Notes under the pieces: generated by a model | Seen by the model: only the letters and a program-made list of their open reading frames with translations | The model's database searches: none | What the model was told of the DNA's origin: nothing | Shown: piece after piece, positions 28,086 through 36,457 of the stretch | How positions within the stretch are numbered: the stretch's first letter is position 1 | Layout: every line of letters starts with the position of its first letter | Source: Corynebacterium stationis | GTDB taxonomy: Bacteria; Actinomycetota; Actinomycetes; Mycobacteriales; Mycobacteriaceae | Direction: 5' to 3' | NCBI RefSeq assembly: GCF_001941345.1 | Contig: NZ_CP009251.1 | Coordinates: forward strand, 186,001 to 250,000 | DNA: 64,000 nucleotides | Made by a program: the position numbers and the translations under genes

Positions 28086-29027
28086 TTAGCCGTGCTCTGG
28101 GCGGCGGAAATCTTCGCGACGGCCGCGGTTGTGCAGCTTGAGCCACTGCGCAAACCCCTTCGGGTCATGCTGCTGCACGAGGAAGAACCAGCCAAAGCGC
28201 GCGAATTCCTGCGGTAGGAGCTTGCGCATTCCCCGCTGCCACAGCAAGTAGCCACGGTTGCGGTAGGTGAAATAGCGCTTGAACTCGCCTTCGGGATACT
28301 GGGTGTGCATCTTGCCGCCTAAAATCGGCTTGAATTCATCAGAGCCATCTGGGTGCAGGTAGGCACAGGTTAACGCCGTGCCAAACGACAAGCCCGAATT
28401 AACCAGGCGGCGGTGGTATTCCACCTCATCACCGCGGATAAACAGACGGTAATCCGGCACGCCGATAATCTCCATAGCGCCGGCCGAGATCAGCGCACCG
28501 TTAAATAGGGAAGCGATTCCAGGCAGAAAATCGCCCTCTAATTCTTCCATGCGCCGGCGCCACACCAGTCCCTGACGCAGCGGGAAAGCCAGTGCTCCGG
28601 GGTCGTCGATATTGCATACAGCAGGGGAGACCTCATGCAACTTATTCACTTCAGCAACGCGGTAGAGCTCCTTCAGCACCGTTTCATCGGCAGGGCGGCC
28701 GTCATCATCGGCGCACCAGATGGCATCGGCGCCCAGTGAAAGTGCGGTTAAAAATCCCAAGGCAAAGCCGCCCGCGCCACCCAGGTTGGTCTGCGAGGGG
28801 ACATAGACGGCACGCTCGCCAGCGAGGTCATCGACAAGCTGCTTAACGGCCTTATCTGCCCCGTTGTCGACAACAATGACCCACTGCACCGGATGGGTTT
28901 GACCTACTACCTGCTCTAGAGAGGCGCGCAATAATTCCACGCGGTTGTGGGTGACAATGACCGCCGCGGTGGAACCGGTTGAGTTCAAAGGTGCAATACG
29001 TGGGGAAGATGTGCGCGAAGTGGGCAT
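28086..29027 (-). CDS. glfT1: Galactofuranosyltransferase GlfT1-like glycosyltransferase
   Basis: The start MPTSRTS at 29027 gives 313 residues; the longer open frame upstream is antisense to the GNAT gene. It is a GT-A fold, family-2 type enzyme with AAVIVTHNRVELL, the metal-binding WCADDDGRP and a conserved GDEVEYHRR block. GlfT1 transfers the first galactofuranose residues from UDP-Galf to the rhamnosyl linker of arabinogalactan in the cytoplasm. The closeness to wzt/wzm matches the Rv3781-Rv3783 cluster of M. tuberculosis, where Rv3782 is GlfT1. Confidence 0.85.
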   Translation of the reverse strand: MPTSRTSSPRIAPLNSTGSTAAVIVTHNRVELLRASLEQVVGQTHPVQWVIVVDNGADKAVKQLVDDLAGERAVYVPSQTNLGGAGGFALGFLTALSLGADAIWCADDDGRPADETVLKELYRVAEVNKLHEVSPAVCNIDDPGALAFPLRQGLVWRRRMEELEGDFLPGIASLFNGALISAGAMEIIGVPDYRLFIRGDEVEYHRRLVNSGLSFGTALTCAYLHPDGSDEFKPILGGKMHTQYPEGEFKRYFTYRNRGYLLWQRGMRKLLPQEFARFGWFFLVQQHDPKGFAQWLKLHNRGRREDFRRPEHG

Positions 29028-29070
29028 GGCGTTTATTCTTTCACGAATTTCCCGGTGGTAGCATTTCGCC

Positions 29071-29727
29071 ATGGATCTCACGCGCATCTGGCCGCCTTTT
29101 GGCTTAGAAATCACAGCTGCCCACACTGGTGAGGAAATTTCACTGCGCGTGATGCGCGATGAAGATATCGCAGTGCTTAACGATGCCACCCCGACCGAAA
29201 TTTTCGGCTCCGATATCCCCGAGCATGCGTTTGGCTGGCTTTTCGATGAAACCAATAGCCCCACGCTACTTCGCTGGTCGCACCGTGTACAGATGTCGCC
29301 TGCGCACTGGTCCCTCGACTTCGTTGTGGTTCAACACAACAAGGTGATCGGGTCCGTTGATATGCGCGCTACTGATTTTTCGACCACGAAATCTATCGAA
29401 ACCGGTTCGTGGATTTACCACCGCCTCCAAGGCCGCGGCATCGGGACTTTAGTGCGCCACGCCATCGCAGAGCTGGGCTTTAACCATTTCGGCGCCGAAC
29501 GCCTGACCACCGCCTGGGCGTGCAGTAACAAAGCCTCGGCGGCTGTGAGCGCCAAGCTGGGATATCACGTCACTGCGGATATCACCGTGGAATCACTTGG
29601 TCCTGATAATCACACTGCACCGGGTGTGCGGGCGGAACTTCTACGCGGCAATTATCATCGTCCAGCAGCCCTTCAGTGCGAAGTTCGTGGGCTGACCCCG
29701 AAGCTGAAATCGTTGCTGGGAATTTAG
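29071..29727 (+). CDS. GNAT family N-acetyltransferase (RimJ/RimL-like)
   Basis: The 218-residue protein has the acetyl-CoA-binding loop in HRLQGRGIGTLVRHA and the later SNKASAAVSAKLGYH block typical of RimJ/RimL-type acetyltransferases, which modify protein N-termini or small amines. The target is unknown. It is divergent from glfT1 with a 43-bp gap between starts. Confidence 0.8.
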   Translation: MDLTRIWPPFGLEITAAHTGEEISLRVMRDEDIAVLNDATPTEIFGSDIPEHAFGWLFDETNSPTLLRWSHRVQMSPAHWSLDFVVVQHNKVIGSVDMRATDFSTTKSIETGSWIYHRLQGRGIGTLVRHAIAELGFNHFGAERLTTAWACSNKASAAVSAKLGYHVTADITVESLGPDNHTAPGVRAELLRGNYHRPAALQCEVRGLTPKLKSLLGI

Positions 29728-29745
29728 GAATTCTTTTTCCCACAC

Positions 29746-29799
29746 ACGGATTTTGTATAGTGCACCTGGTTGAAGAATATGGCGCTATACAAAACCCGT
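29746..29799. repeat. Inverted repeat, 18-bp arms with 18-bp spacer
   Basis: ACGGATTTTGTATAGTGC and GCGCTATACAAAACCCGT are inverted copies with two mismatches. They lie between the GNAT gene and the terminator at 29881. The unit could be a protein-binding site or a folded RNA. Confidence 0.6.
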
Positions 29800-29880
29800 G
29801 GCTGACCGTGGATGCGTGGAATCCGCGATCGCTGTCTTCGGTGATTTAAGTTGACAGTCTGCCTAGCCAAAGTGCACTAG

Positions 29881-29916
29881 GAAAGCCCGCGTTCCTCTGC
29901 AGGAGGCGGGCTTTCT
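29881..29916. terminator. Strong Rho-independent terminator
   Basis: The stem GAAAGCCCGC / GCGGGCTTTC with a 15-base loop is followed by TTAT on the plus strand. It lies between the GNAT gene and the convergent secreted-protein gene and may serve both. Confidence 0.75.
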
Positions 29917-29937
29917 TATGCGATAGATGAGTGCACC

Positions 29938-30372
29938 TTACTCGGCGGCCACGTGGGGGAGCTGAAATCCTGCCCGCAATGCCACGCCATAAATCGCGGC
30001 GCCAAGAGCAAGCACTCCACCTAGCGCGAGAATTGTGTTGAGGGAAGTACCAATAGGATCACTATTTTCGACATCCTTTTTCACGGAGCTTTTCGCCAAG
30101 CCCCAGCTGGATTCGACGAGTCTGTCAGAAGTGCTCTCGGAACTATTATCACGAACGAACTCAGAAGATTTATTCGCGGCACTGACTGAGCTAGTTGGCT
30201 GTTTTAATAGTGATGTGCTGACGGGAAATTCAAGTTGCCACTTAAGTAAATCTTTGCGGATTTGGCTATCAGAACCCGAAGAACCTGTACCGAGACCTTG
30301 CGCAGGTGCGACACCGGTGGATAGGGACAAGGCTGTAAAAACTGCTACAGCAGCGGTGGATATACGCTTCAT
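29938..30372 (-). CDS. Secreted protein of unknown function with C-terminal membrane helix
   Basis: The 144-residue product begins with a Sec signal peptide (MKRISTAAVAVF...VAPAQG), continues with a Ser-rich low-complexity middle and ends in a hydrophobic helix (LNTILALGGVLALGAAIYGVAL). There is no sortase motif or lipobox. The mature protein would be exposed in the cell envelope and held by the terminal helix. No family was recognised. Confidence 0.65.
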   Translation of the reverse strand: MKRISTAAVAVFTALSLSTGVAPAQGLGTGSSGSDSQIRKDLLKWQLEFPVSTSLLKQPTSSVSAANKSSEFVRDNSSESTSDRLVESSWGLAKSSVKKDVENSDPIGTSLNTILALGGVLALGAAIYGVALRAGFQLPHVAAE

Positions 30373-30492
30373 ATTGTTCTTCCTATATGCAGCTTTAAAG
30401 CTATAAAGCTGAAGTGGATTGACGTAGGTGCGGACTTATATAAGCCCATACCCACGTAATCAGCAGCAAGGAAGAAGCGCAGTACAAAACGA

Positions 30493-30557
30493 GAAAATGC
30501 CCACTTCGGTGAGTAAATTCAACCGGAATTTCGGATGATGTGCACCGTAGTGGGCAT
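30493..30557 (-). terminator. Branched terminator after wzt
   Basis: ATGCCCACTTCGGTG (30497-30511) and CACCGTAGTGGGCAT (30543-30557) pair over 15 positions with one mismatch, and the interior holds a second small stem AAATTC/GAATTT. On the minus strand the structure is followed by TTTTCTCGTTTT. Confidence 0.7.
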
Positions 30558-30574
30558 GGTTATCGGCGTGTTGA

Positions 30575-31372
30575 TTATTGAGCGTCTTCGCGCTCAAAGC
30601 GGGTACGCAAATCGCGGACGTATTGGCCGACTTCACGGCCTTCGTATTGACCGACGACATCGGCTACTTCACCGGCGGCGCGGATTTGTCCCTTATCGAT
30701 CCACAGTGCGGTATTGCAGAGCTGTGCAAGGAAGTCGTTGGAGTGTGATGCAAACACCAAAATACCGGAGCGCTTCACCAGTTCTTCGAGGCGCACGCGG
30801 GCTTTGGCCATGAAGGCCGCGTCAACGGCGCCGATGCCTTCATCGAGAAGCAAGATTTCGGGCTCAATGGAGGTCACCACACCCAATGCCAGGCGCACGC
30901 GCATACCAGTGGAGTAGGTGCGCAGCGGCATATTGAGGTAGTCACCGAGTTCGGAGAACTCTGCAATCTCATCCATTTTGGACTTCATCTGCTTGATGGT
31001 CTGGCCCAAAAACAGCCCGCGAATGATGATGTTGTCGTAGCCGGAGACTTCCGGATCCATGCCGACGCCTAAATCGAAGACTGGGGCGACGCGCCCGCGC
31101 ACATTAGAAGAACCACGGGTGGGCTCATAAATGCGCGATAGCAAGCGCAACAGGGTAGATTTGCCGGCGCCGTTGTGGCCGACTAGTCCAACGCGGTCGC
31201 CTTCGCGCAGGTGCAAGTTGATGTCTTTGAGTGCTTCAACTACCACAACGTTGTCATCGTTTTGCCCGATGGCGCCACCAGCGGTTGAAAGCACGGCCTT
31301 CTTCAACGAGCGTGACTTCGCATCAAAGATGGGAAAGTCTACGCACGCGTTATATGTATCAATAGAAACCAT
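30575..31372 (-). CDS. wzt: Polysaccharide ABC exporter ATP-binding subunit (Wzt/RfbE-like)
   Basis: The 265-residue ATPase starts at MVSIDTYN (31372), because the further upstream frame overlaps the permease gene. Walker A is GHNGAGKST, the signature is YSTGMRVRLALG and Walker B is ILLLDEGIGAVD. The VSGYDNI and TYSTGMRVRL pattern is characteristic of Wzt/TagH exporters. With the permease 8 bp upstream it should flip the lipid-linked galactan intermediate across the membrane, as proposed for Rv3781/Rv3783. Confidence 0.9.
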   Translation of the reverse strand: MVSIDTYNACVDFPIFDAKSRSLKKAVLSTAGGAIGQNDDNVVVVEALKDINLHLREGDRVGLVGHNGAGKSTLLRLLSRIYEPTRGSSNVRGRVAPVFDLGVGMDPEVSGYDNIIIRGLFLGQTIKQMKSKMDEIAEFSELGDYLNMPLRTYSTGMRVRLALGVVTSIEPEILLLDEGIGAVDAAFMAKARVRLEELVKRSGILVFASHSNDFLAQLCNTALWIDKGQIRAAGEVADVVGQYEGREVGQYVRDLRTRFEREDAQ

Positions 31373-31380
31373 GGTTCTCC

Positions 31381-32274
31381 TTAAACCCAGTAGCTCACGC
31401 GGAAGCGCCACTGGCGCATAGCCACCATGGCAATAAGTAGTCCGCCTGCGGTAAATGCCAAGACGATCCACCAGTGATAAGCAGCTACCGGCTCACCAAT
31501 CAACGGTGCGCGAACAACCTCAAGGTAGTGGTACAGCGGGTTGAGTTCGGCGATGCGGGCGCGATCTGCGACCGCTCCACCTTGATCTGTAAGCGTCTTC
31601 GTCGTCCACACAATCGGAGTGACATAAAACAGCAGCTGCGTCAGCGCTTCTAGCAACGGCGCAACGTCGCGGAAACGTGTAGCCACCATACCGAAGAACA
31701 TGGCTACCCACACGCCGTTGACAATTAACAACAGCATGCCGGGGATGACCAGGAAGAATTCCCAGCCCAAAGAGCGCGGGAAGATGATAATCAGCAGCAG
31801 CCAGATGATGAGGTTGTGGCCCAAAAATAGCGTTTGCCGCCATACTAAGCGGTAGACGTGGACTGATAGTGGTGCCGGAAGCTGTTTGATGAGGCCCTCA
31901 TTATCGATGAAGATTGTAGAGCCCTCTTTAATCGCGCCGGAGATGAAATTCCACATAATCAAACCGACGGTGACATGTGGAAGGAAATCTGCCAGCGGCA
32001 GCTGGAAGAGCATGGAGTACAGCAAACCCAGTGCCAAAGCCATCACACCAGTAGCGATGGTGATCCAGAACGGTCCCAAAACCGAACGGCGGTAGCGCTG
32101 CTTAATGTCTTGCAGACCTAACATTAGCCACAGTTCGTGCTGTTTAGCGCCCTGGAGAAGGTCTTCGAAAGCCGCTCTGAAAGTCTTGGAATCTGACGGC
32201 GGTACGGTATGACCCTCTGGAGTGCTAGTCATGCGCGCAATATCTGCGGCAAGTGTATTTTTTTCTTGCTCCAT
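31381..32274 (-). CDS. wzm: Polysaccharide ABC exporter permease (Wzm/RfbD-like)
   Basis: The 297-residue protein has a cytoplasmic N-terminal amphipathic region (LLQGAKQHELWLMLGLQDIKQRYRRS), the typical gate motif of ABC-2 exporters, followed by six membrane helices. It forms the channel of the Wzm/Wzt pair and lies 8 bp upstream of wzt in one operon. The substrate is expected to be decaprenyl-linked galactan from the GlfT pathway, by synteny with Rv3783. Confidence 0.9.
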   Translation of the reverse strand: MEQEKNTLAADIARMTSTPEGHTVPPSDSKTFRAAFEDLLQGAKQHELWLMLGLQDIKQRYRRSVLGPFWITIATGVMALALGLLYSMLFQLPLADFLPHVTVGLIMWNFISGAIKEGSTIFIDNEGLIKQLPAPLSVHVYRLVWRQTLFLGHNLIIWLLLIIIFPRSLGWEFFLVIPGMLLLIVNGVWVAMFFGMVATRFRDVAPLLEALTQLLFYVTPIVWTTKTLTDQGGAVADRARIAELNPLYHYLEVVRAPLIGEPVAAYHWWIVLAFTAGGLLIAMVAMRQWRFRVSYWV

Positions 32275-32341
32275 GTCGAATACCCTAGCGTCATAAAGCT
32301 CACTAGGTGGTTTTCACCCGCCTATAAACCCGTATAGAGTA

Positions 32342-33586
32342 GTGAGCGTCAAGAGCCAGCAGGAGGGAGAGCTTGACGTGGATGTAGCTAGCGTGCGCGG
32401 TCTTTACACAGGCCTATCTGACGGTTGGACGTACCTCAATGCGCACGATCAGCCACAAATCGCGGAACGAGTTTCTGCGGGAGTTGCGCGCGCTTTTCGG
32501 ATGTCGCCAGCAGTTGCGGCAGTGGAAACATCAGGGGGCTCGCATTCCGCCCCGGTTGCCGCGGGGCGTTTAGAGCGTGCGGATTTTATCGCGACAGCGC
32601 GGATGGCTATCGCCGATTTAACGGGCGCACACAGAAATTCTGTCGTTTTAGGCCCGAGCTTGCCGGTTTTATATTCACGTCTGGCATCCAAGTTGGGGCC
32701 GTTGCTACGGCGTAATTCTGCCGTGGTGTTGCAGCGTTTAGATTCGGCGTCATTGGGAGATATTGCTGCCAATATTCGGTGGGCGCAGCCAGACCTAGGC
32801 ACTGGCGAGCTACCCGGGTATCAGTTCAATGAACTTATCGATGGCACTACAAGGTTCGTTTCTTTCACCGCCGCACATGCCACTCTGGGCGCTGTAGCCG
32901 AGGTTGCAGAGATTACCGACATCATTCGTCGACAATCACGCGCGTGGTCGCTGGTGGATGTCTCAGCGCTTGCTACGTACCGCGCGATTGACATCGGTGA
33001 GCTCGGTGCAGATATTTTGGGCATTGACTTGGCTCAGATCGGTGGCCCTGAGGTTGCTGCGCTGGTATTTCGTGATGCCACCATGTTCAAGCGCCTCAAC
33101 ATCACACGCGATGATTTGGAATCCCGCGTATCGGCTGGCCTTGCTGGTGGTGTGGGCCCATTGGCTGATCACTTCGCTCGCCTCGGCGATCCAGATGACC
33201 AGCTGCGAGGTTCGCGCCGCACACGGTTGCGCAATTCGATGCTCAAGGTTTCCGAGCACATGAGCCACCTGAGCGATGAGCTCTATGCCTTGATGGGTTC
33301 ACTTCCCGCCGTCCACATTTTGGGTGTTACTGGCGAAGCAGCTAGTGGCGCTCGCACTGATAATCGCATTCCGCGGCTTTCTTTTGCTGTCAAGAATGTC
33401 CCGGCGGATACCGTGCACCAGCGCCTTTTGGGAAATGGATTAGTCACAACGCTCACCCCGCGCAGTGAGCTGCTCTCGGAGATGGGCGTCGACGATATCG
33501 GAGGCGCAGTCACCGTATCGTTGAGTCCTTTTAACACCCACCAAGATATTGAGCACTTAGTGCGCGTGGTTGCCTCGTTGGCCTAG
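32342..33586 (+). CDS. Aminotransferase class V-fold protein (Rv3778c-like), PLP lysine not apparent
   Basis: The 414-residue protein follows the cysteine-desulfurase-like fold and matches the Rv3778c gene position beside a quinone oxidoreductase and the galactan exporter. Where true cysteine desulfurases have a lysine (HK before GPxG), this protein reads LAQIGGPEVAAL, so the Schiff-base lysine seems to be replaced by Gln. Loss of that residue implies either no PLP chemistry or an unusual use of the fold. The start at 32342 may be a GTG; AGGAGGGAG inside the frame hints at a later start (GTG at 32378). Confidence 0.75.
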   Translation: MSVKSQQEGELDVDVASVRGLYTGLSDGWTYLNAHDQPQIAERVSAGVARAFRMSPAVAAVETSGGSHSAPVAAGRLERADFIATARMAIADLTGAHRNSVVLGPSLPVLYSRLASKLGPLLRRNSAVVLQRLDSASLGDIAANIRWAQPDLGTGELPGYQFNELIDGTTRFVSFTAAHATLGAVAEVAEITDIIRRQSRAWSLVDVSALATYRAIDIGELGADILGIDLAQIGGPEVAALVFRDATMFKRLNITRDDLESRVSAGLAGGVGPLADHFARLGDPDDQLRGSRRTRLRNSMLKVSEHMSHLSDELYALMGSLPAVHILGVTGEAASGARTDNRIPRLSFAVKNVPADTVHQRLLGNGLVTTLTPRSELLSEMGVDDIGGAVTVSLSPFNTHQDIEHLVRVVASLA

Positions 33587-33589
33587 TTT

Positions 33590-33632
33590 GACGGGGCTGA
33601 AAGCAATGCAAGCCTGCTGTTCTCGCCCCGTC
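33590..33632. terminator. Bidirectional terminator
   Basis: GACGGGGC and GCCCCGTC form an 8-bp stem with a long loop, followed by GTTTTGG on the plus strand. It lies between convergent genes. Confidence 0.65.
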
Positions 33633-33641
33633 GTTTTGGAG

Positions 33642-34610
33642 CTACTGCACCAAAACCACCTTGCCGGTGTGGGAGCTTTCTACTAGGTGATTGAGTGCTT
33701 TGGCTGCGTCTGCAAGGGGCAAGGTTTCATGGATGTGGTGTTTTACGCGCCCATCTTCCAACATTGGCCAGACATTCTTCACAGTCTGGCGGACTATTTC
33801 TGCTTTTACTTCCGGTGAGCGGCGACGCAAGGTTGTGCCGTGAAGGGAGATATCTTTCATCATCATCACACCCATGTTGATTTCGGCCTTATTACCGCCT
33901 TGGAGACCAATGGTGATCATGCGCCCGCCTTTGGCGAGAGCGAACATATTCTTTTTCAAATAAGGCCCGCCCACGATATCTAAGATGACATCGCACTGGT
34001 TCTTGAGTTCTTCCGCGAAGTCTTGTTCTTTGTAGTTGATTAAGATATCAGCGCCGTAGCTCTTGCACACCTCGAGCTTTTCTGCGGAACCCGCGGTCAC
34101 CGCAACGGTTGCGCCAATGGCTTTAGCGATCTGAATAGCCATCAGACCGATGCCGCCGCCACCGCCGTGAATCAAGATGGTTTCGCCTTTGCTTAGGCCG
34201 ACTTCCATGACGATATTGGACCAGACAGTACAAGCGGTTTCGATAACAGCTGCGGTCTCTGCGAACGAGAAACCCTCTGGGATAGGAAGTAGCTGACCTT
34301 CCGGTACAGCGACGTATTCGGCATAGCCGCCGCCGACCAGCAAAGCACCTACTTTTTCTCCTACTTCGCGGTTGGTATCGCCAGCGTCCGCGATTTCTCC
34401 CGCACACTCTAGTCCGAGGATGTCAGAGGCACCCTTGGGTGGCGGGTAGTTACCTTCTGCTTGGGTAAGGTCTGCGCGGTTAACACCTGAGGCAGCGACC
34501 TTGACTAGTACTTCGCCAGGCTGCAGAGTTGGCTTCGGTACTTCTTGGAGCTCGAGGGTTGCTGGGTCCCCTTCGGTGGTTTGGACGATTGCTTTCATCA
34601 CATCAGTCAT
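33642..34610 (-). CDS. Quinone oxidoreductase, zinc-type alcohol dehydrogenase superfamily (Rv3777-like)
   Basis: About 322 residues from the ATG at 34610; a nearby GTG (34601) or ATG (34598) fits the upstream GAGGA better in spacing. The NADPH-binding GGGGGIGLMAIQIAKA motif and the LGLECAGEI block identify the QOR/PIG3-type branch, which lacks catalytic zinc and reduces quinones or enones with NADPH. Neighbour order with the Rv3778c-like gene is conserved in mycobacteria, which suggests an ancestral locus and not necessarily a shared pathway. Confidence 0.85.
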   Translation of the reverse strand: MTDVMKAIVQTTEGDPATLELQEVPKPTLQPGEVLVKVAASGVNRADLTQAEGNYPPPKGASDILGLECAGEIADAGDTNREVGEKVGALLVGGGYAEYVAVPEGQLLPIPEGFSFAETAAVIETACTVWSNIVMEVGLSKGETILIHGGGGGIGLMAIQIAKAIGATVAVTAGSAEKLEVCKSYGADILINYKEQDFAEELKNQCDVILDIVGGPYLKKNMFALAKGGRMITIGLQGGNKAEINMGVMMMKDISLHGTTLRRRSPEVKAEIVRQTVKNVWPMLEDGRVKHHIHETLPLADAAKALNHLVESSHTGKVVLVQ

Positions 34611-34736
34611 GTCCTCTACGCTAGACAAGTTTGCGCAATCAAGCACGCAGTTTTAGTCTTCAACCTTCTATCGGGTAGTCTTTTTGTGTGCTCGAGTTCA
34701 GACCTAGTAGATGTGTGAATCTCTCTTAGAGCGCAC

Positions 34737-34824
34737 GGAGACGTGGCAGAGCGGCCGAATGCACTGGTCTTGAAAACCAGCGTGGGGAAACTCACCGAGG
34801 GTTCAAATCCCTCCGTCTCCGCCA
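34737..34824 (+). tRNA. tRNA-Ser (anticodon TGA)
   Basis: Acceptor arms GGAGACG and CGTCTCC pair perfectly. The anticodon loop is CTTGAAA, giving TGA, which reads UCA codons. A long variable arm and GGTTCAAATCC confirm a class II serine tRNA. CCA is encoded. Confidence 0.97.
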
Positions 34825-34828
34825 AGAA

Positions 34829-34869
34829 AACACCCGATTACCTGGATTTATGCCAGTAAATCGGGTGTT
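34829..34869. terminator. Terminator of tRNA-Ser(TGA) and moeB
   Basis: AACACCCGATT and AATCGGGTGTT form an 11-bp stem followed by TCTTATTG. It lies between the tRNA and the convergent moeB stop. Confidence 0.8.
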
Positions 34870-34871
34870 TC

Positions 34872-35981
34872 TTATTGTTTATCTAGCCACGCGTCGATGC
34901 CACCGCGCAGTGAGTAGATACCTTCGGTGAACCCGCGCTGGTTGAGTATCTCGACTGCGCGAGCAGAACGAATACCTCCGGCGCAGTGGATAACTACTGG
35001 GAGTGATTTCGCTTGGGCCGAAGCAATCTCTTCGGGAGTTTCACCGTCCACCATCCGTGGAAGCGGAAATTTAACAGAACCGGGGATGGCAAACATTTCT
35101 ACTTCATCTGGATTCCGCACATCGATGATAAGCGCGTTATTCGGAATCTCATCAACTTCAGCAACCGTAGGCAATGCATTATCTACCGGTGGTTCCTCGA
35201 AAGCTTCTGCGCCTTGGGTCGGGCCCGTGGTGCGCACGCGTTCGGTAACTTCCGGGTTACCGACTAGTGGGATGTATTCCCACGTGCCTTCGAGTGCAGT
35301 GAAATAAGCAATCTTTCCAATCAGCGGAGTTCCAACACCTGTAATTAGCTTCATTGCTTCAAGCGCCATGGCAGAGCCCACAATGCCCACTGTGGGGCCA
35401 AGCACCCCGGCTTGTGAGCACGAAGGCACTGAACCTGGTACGGGCGGGATAGGGAAGAGATCTTCATATATAGGGCCGTTGTCGGCATAGAAGACGGTGA
35501 GCTGGGCATCGAATCCCAAAATAGAAGCCCACACGTGCGGAATACCTAAAATTGCGCAAGCCCAGGACGCGTTATAGCGGGTGGCGAAGTTATCCGTGCC
35601 ATCCAAAACCACATCGGACCCGCGCAGGTGCCCTAAGATGTTGTTCTCATCCAGGCGTTGAGAAACCACTTCCACGGTGATTTCTGGGTTAAGAGCGACC
35701 ATCTGCTGGCGTGCTGATTCGGCTTTGTTGACGCCAATCTTGTCAGTGGTGTGAATGACTTGGCGATGCAGGTTGGAAACATCGACCGTATCGGAATCGA
35801 TGATGGTGATTTTTCCAACCCCTGCACCCGCGAGATATAACAGGGCAGGGGAGCCAAGCCCTCCAGCGCCGATGACGGCGACGTGGGAATCGCGAAGCTT
35901 AGCCTGGGCGTCTTTTCCGAACCCAGCCAAAGATAGTTGCCGGCGGTAGCGAGAGATTTCCTGGGGAGAAAATTCTGTCAT
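34872..35981 (-). CDS. moeB: Molybdopterin synthase sulfurylase MoeB with C-terminal rhodanese domain (MoeZ-type)
   Basis: About 369 residues from MTEFSP (35981), overlapping the moaE stop by ATGA. The N-terminal ThiF/E1-like domain shows GAGGLGSPALLYLAGAGVG and DGTDNFATRY, and adenylates the C-terminal Gly-Gly of MoaD. The C-terminal rhodanese domain has the active-site Cys in HCAGGIRSA and would supply sulfur. Of the zinc cysteines of classical MoeB only the single Cys in VPSCSQAG is apparent, so the structural zinc site is probably absent. It is the last gene of moeA-mogA-moaE-moeB. Confidence 0.9.
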   Translation of the reverse strand: MTEFSPQEISRYRRQLSLAGFGKDAQAKLRDSHVAVIGAGGLGSPALLYLAGAGVGKITIIDSDTVDVSNLHRQVIHTTDKIGVNKAESARQQMVALNPEITVEVVSQRLDENNILGHLRGSDVVLDGTDNFATRYNASWACAILGIPHVWASILGFDAQLTVFYADNGPIYEDLFPIPPVPGSVPSCSQAGVLGPTVGIVGSAMALEAMKLITGVGTPLIGKIAYFTALEGTWEYIPLVGNPEVTERVRTTGPTQGAEAFEEPPVDNALPTVAEVDEIPNNALIIDVRNPDEVEMFAIPGSVKFPLPRMVDGETPEEIASAQAKSLPVVIHCAGGIRSARAVEILNQRGFTEGIYSLRGGIDAWLDKQ

Positions 35982-36457
35982 TCCAATCCCACCCACTGGG
36001 TGCCGCCTTGTGAAAGCTCTTGTTCTTTCCAAATAGGTACTTCGGCTTTAACAGCGTCCGCAAGCTCCTCGGCAGCTGCAAAAGCCTCACGGCGGTGCGC
36101 TGCTGCAGCGATGACCATAAAGGCTAAATCCCCAATACCCAAGGGGCCAGTACGGTGTGCACACCACAAGCGAACATGCGGGTGCTGCGCGCTAATACGA
36201 GCGGCAACCGCTTCTATTTCCTGCTGTGCCGTGGGGTGCGAGGAATAGATCAACCTCGTTACGCCCTGGCCACCATCATGATCGCGCACAACTCCATCAA
36301 AGGTGACCACCGCACCCATGGCATCGGTGACGACATCTGTGCGCGCTTGCGCCGCAGCATTTTCAATCGGTTCCTCCATCATCAATGCTGCGATGACCTT
36401 GCCTGTTTGCTCATGCACATAGGCTGGGTCAAAAGCCGGATCGTGATTAGTGGTCAT
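35978..36457 (-). CDS. moaE: Molybdopterin synthase catalytic subunit MoaE
   Basis: The 159-residue large subunit of molybdopterin synthase. Diagnostic blocks are GAVVTFDGVVRDHD, LIYSSHPTAQQEI, HRTGPLGIGDLAF and the catalytic Lys in VPIWKEQ. With thiocarboxylated MoaD it inserts the dithiolene sulfurs into precursor Z. It overlaps mogA by 11 bp and moeB by 4 bp, so the genes are tightly coupled. Confidence 0.93.
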   Translation of the reverse strand: MTTNHDPAFDPAYVHEQTGKVIAALMMEEPIENAAAQARTDVVTDAMGAVVTFDGVVRDHDGGQGVTRLIYSSHPTAQQEIEAVAARISAQHPHVRLWCAHRTGPLGIGDLAFMVIAAAAHRREAFAAAEELADAVKAEVPIWKEQELSQGGTQWVGLE

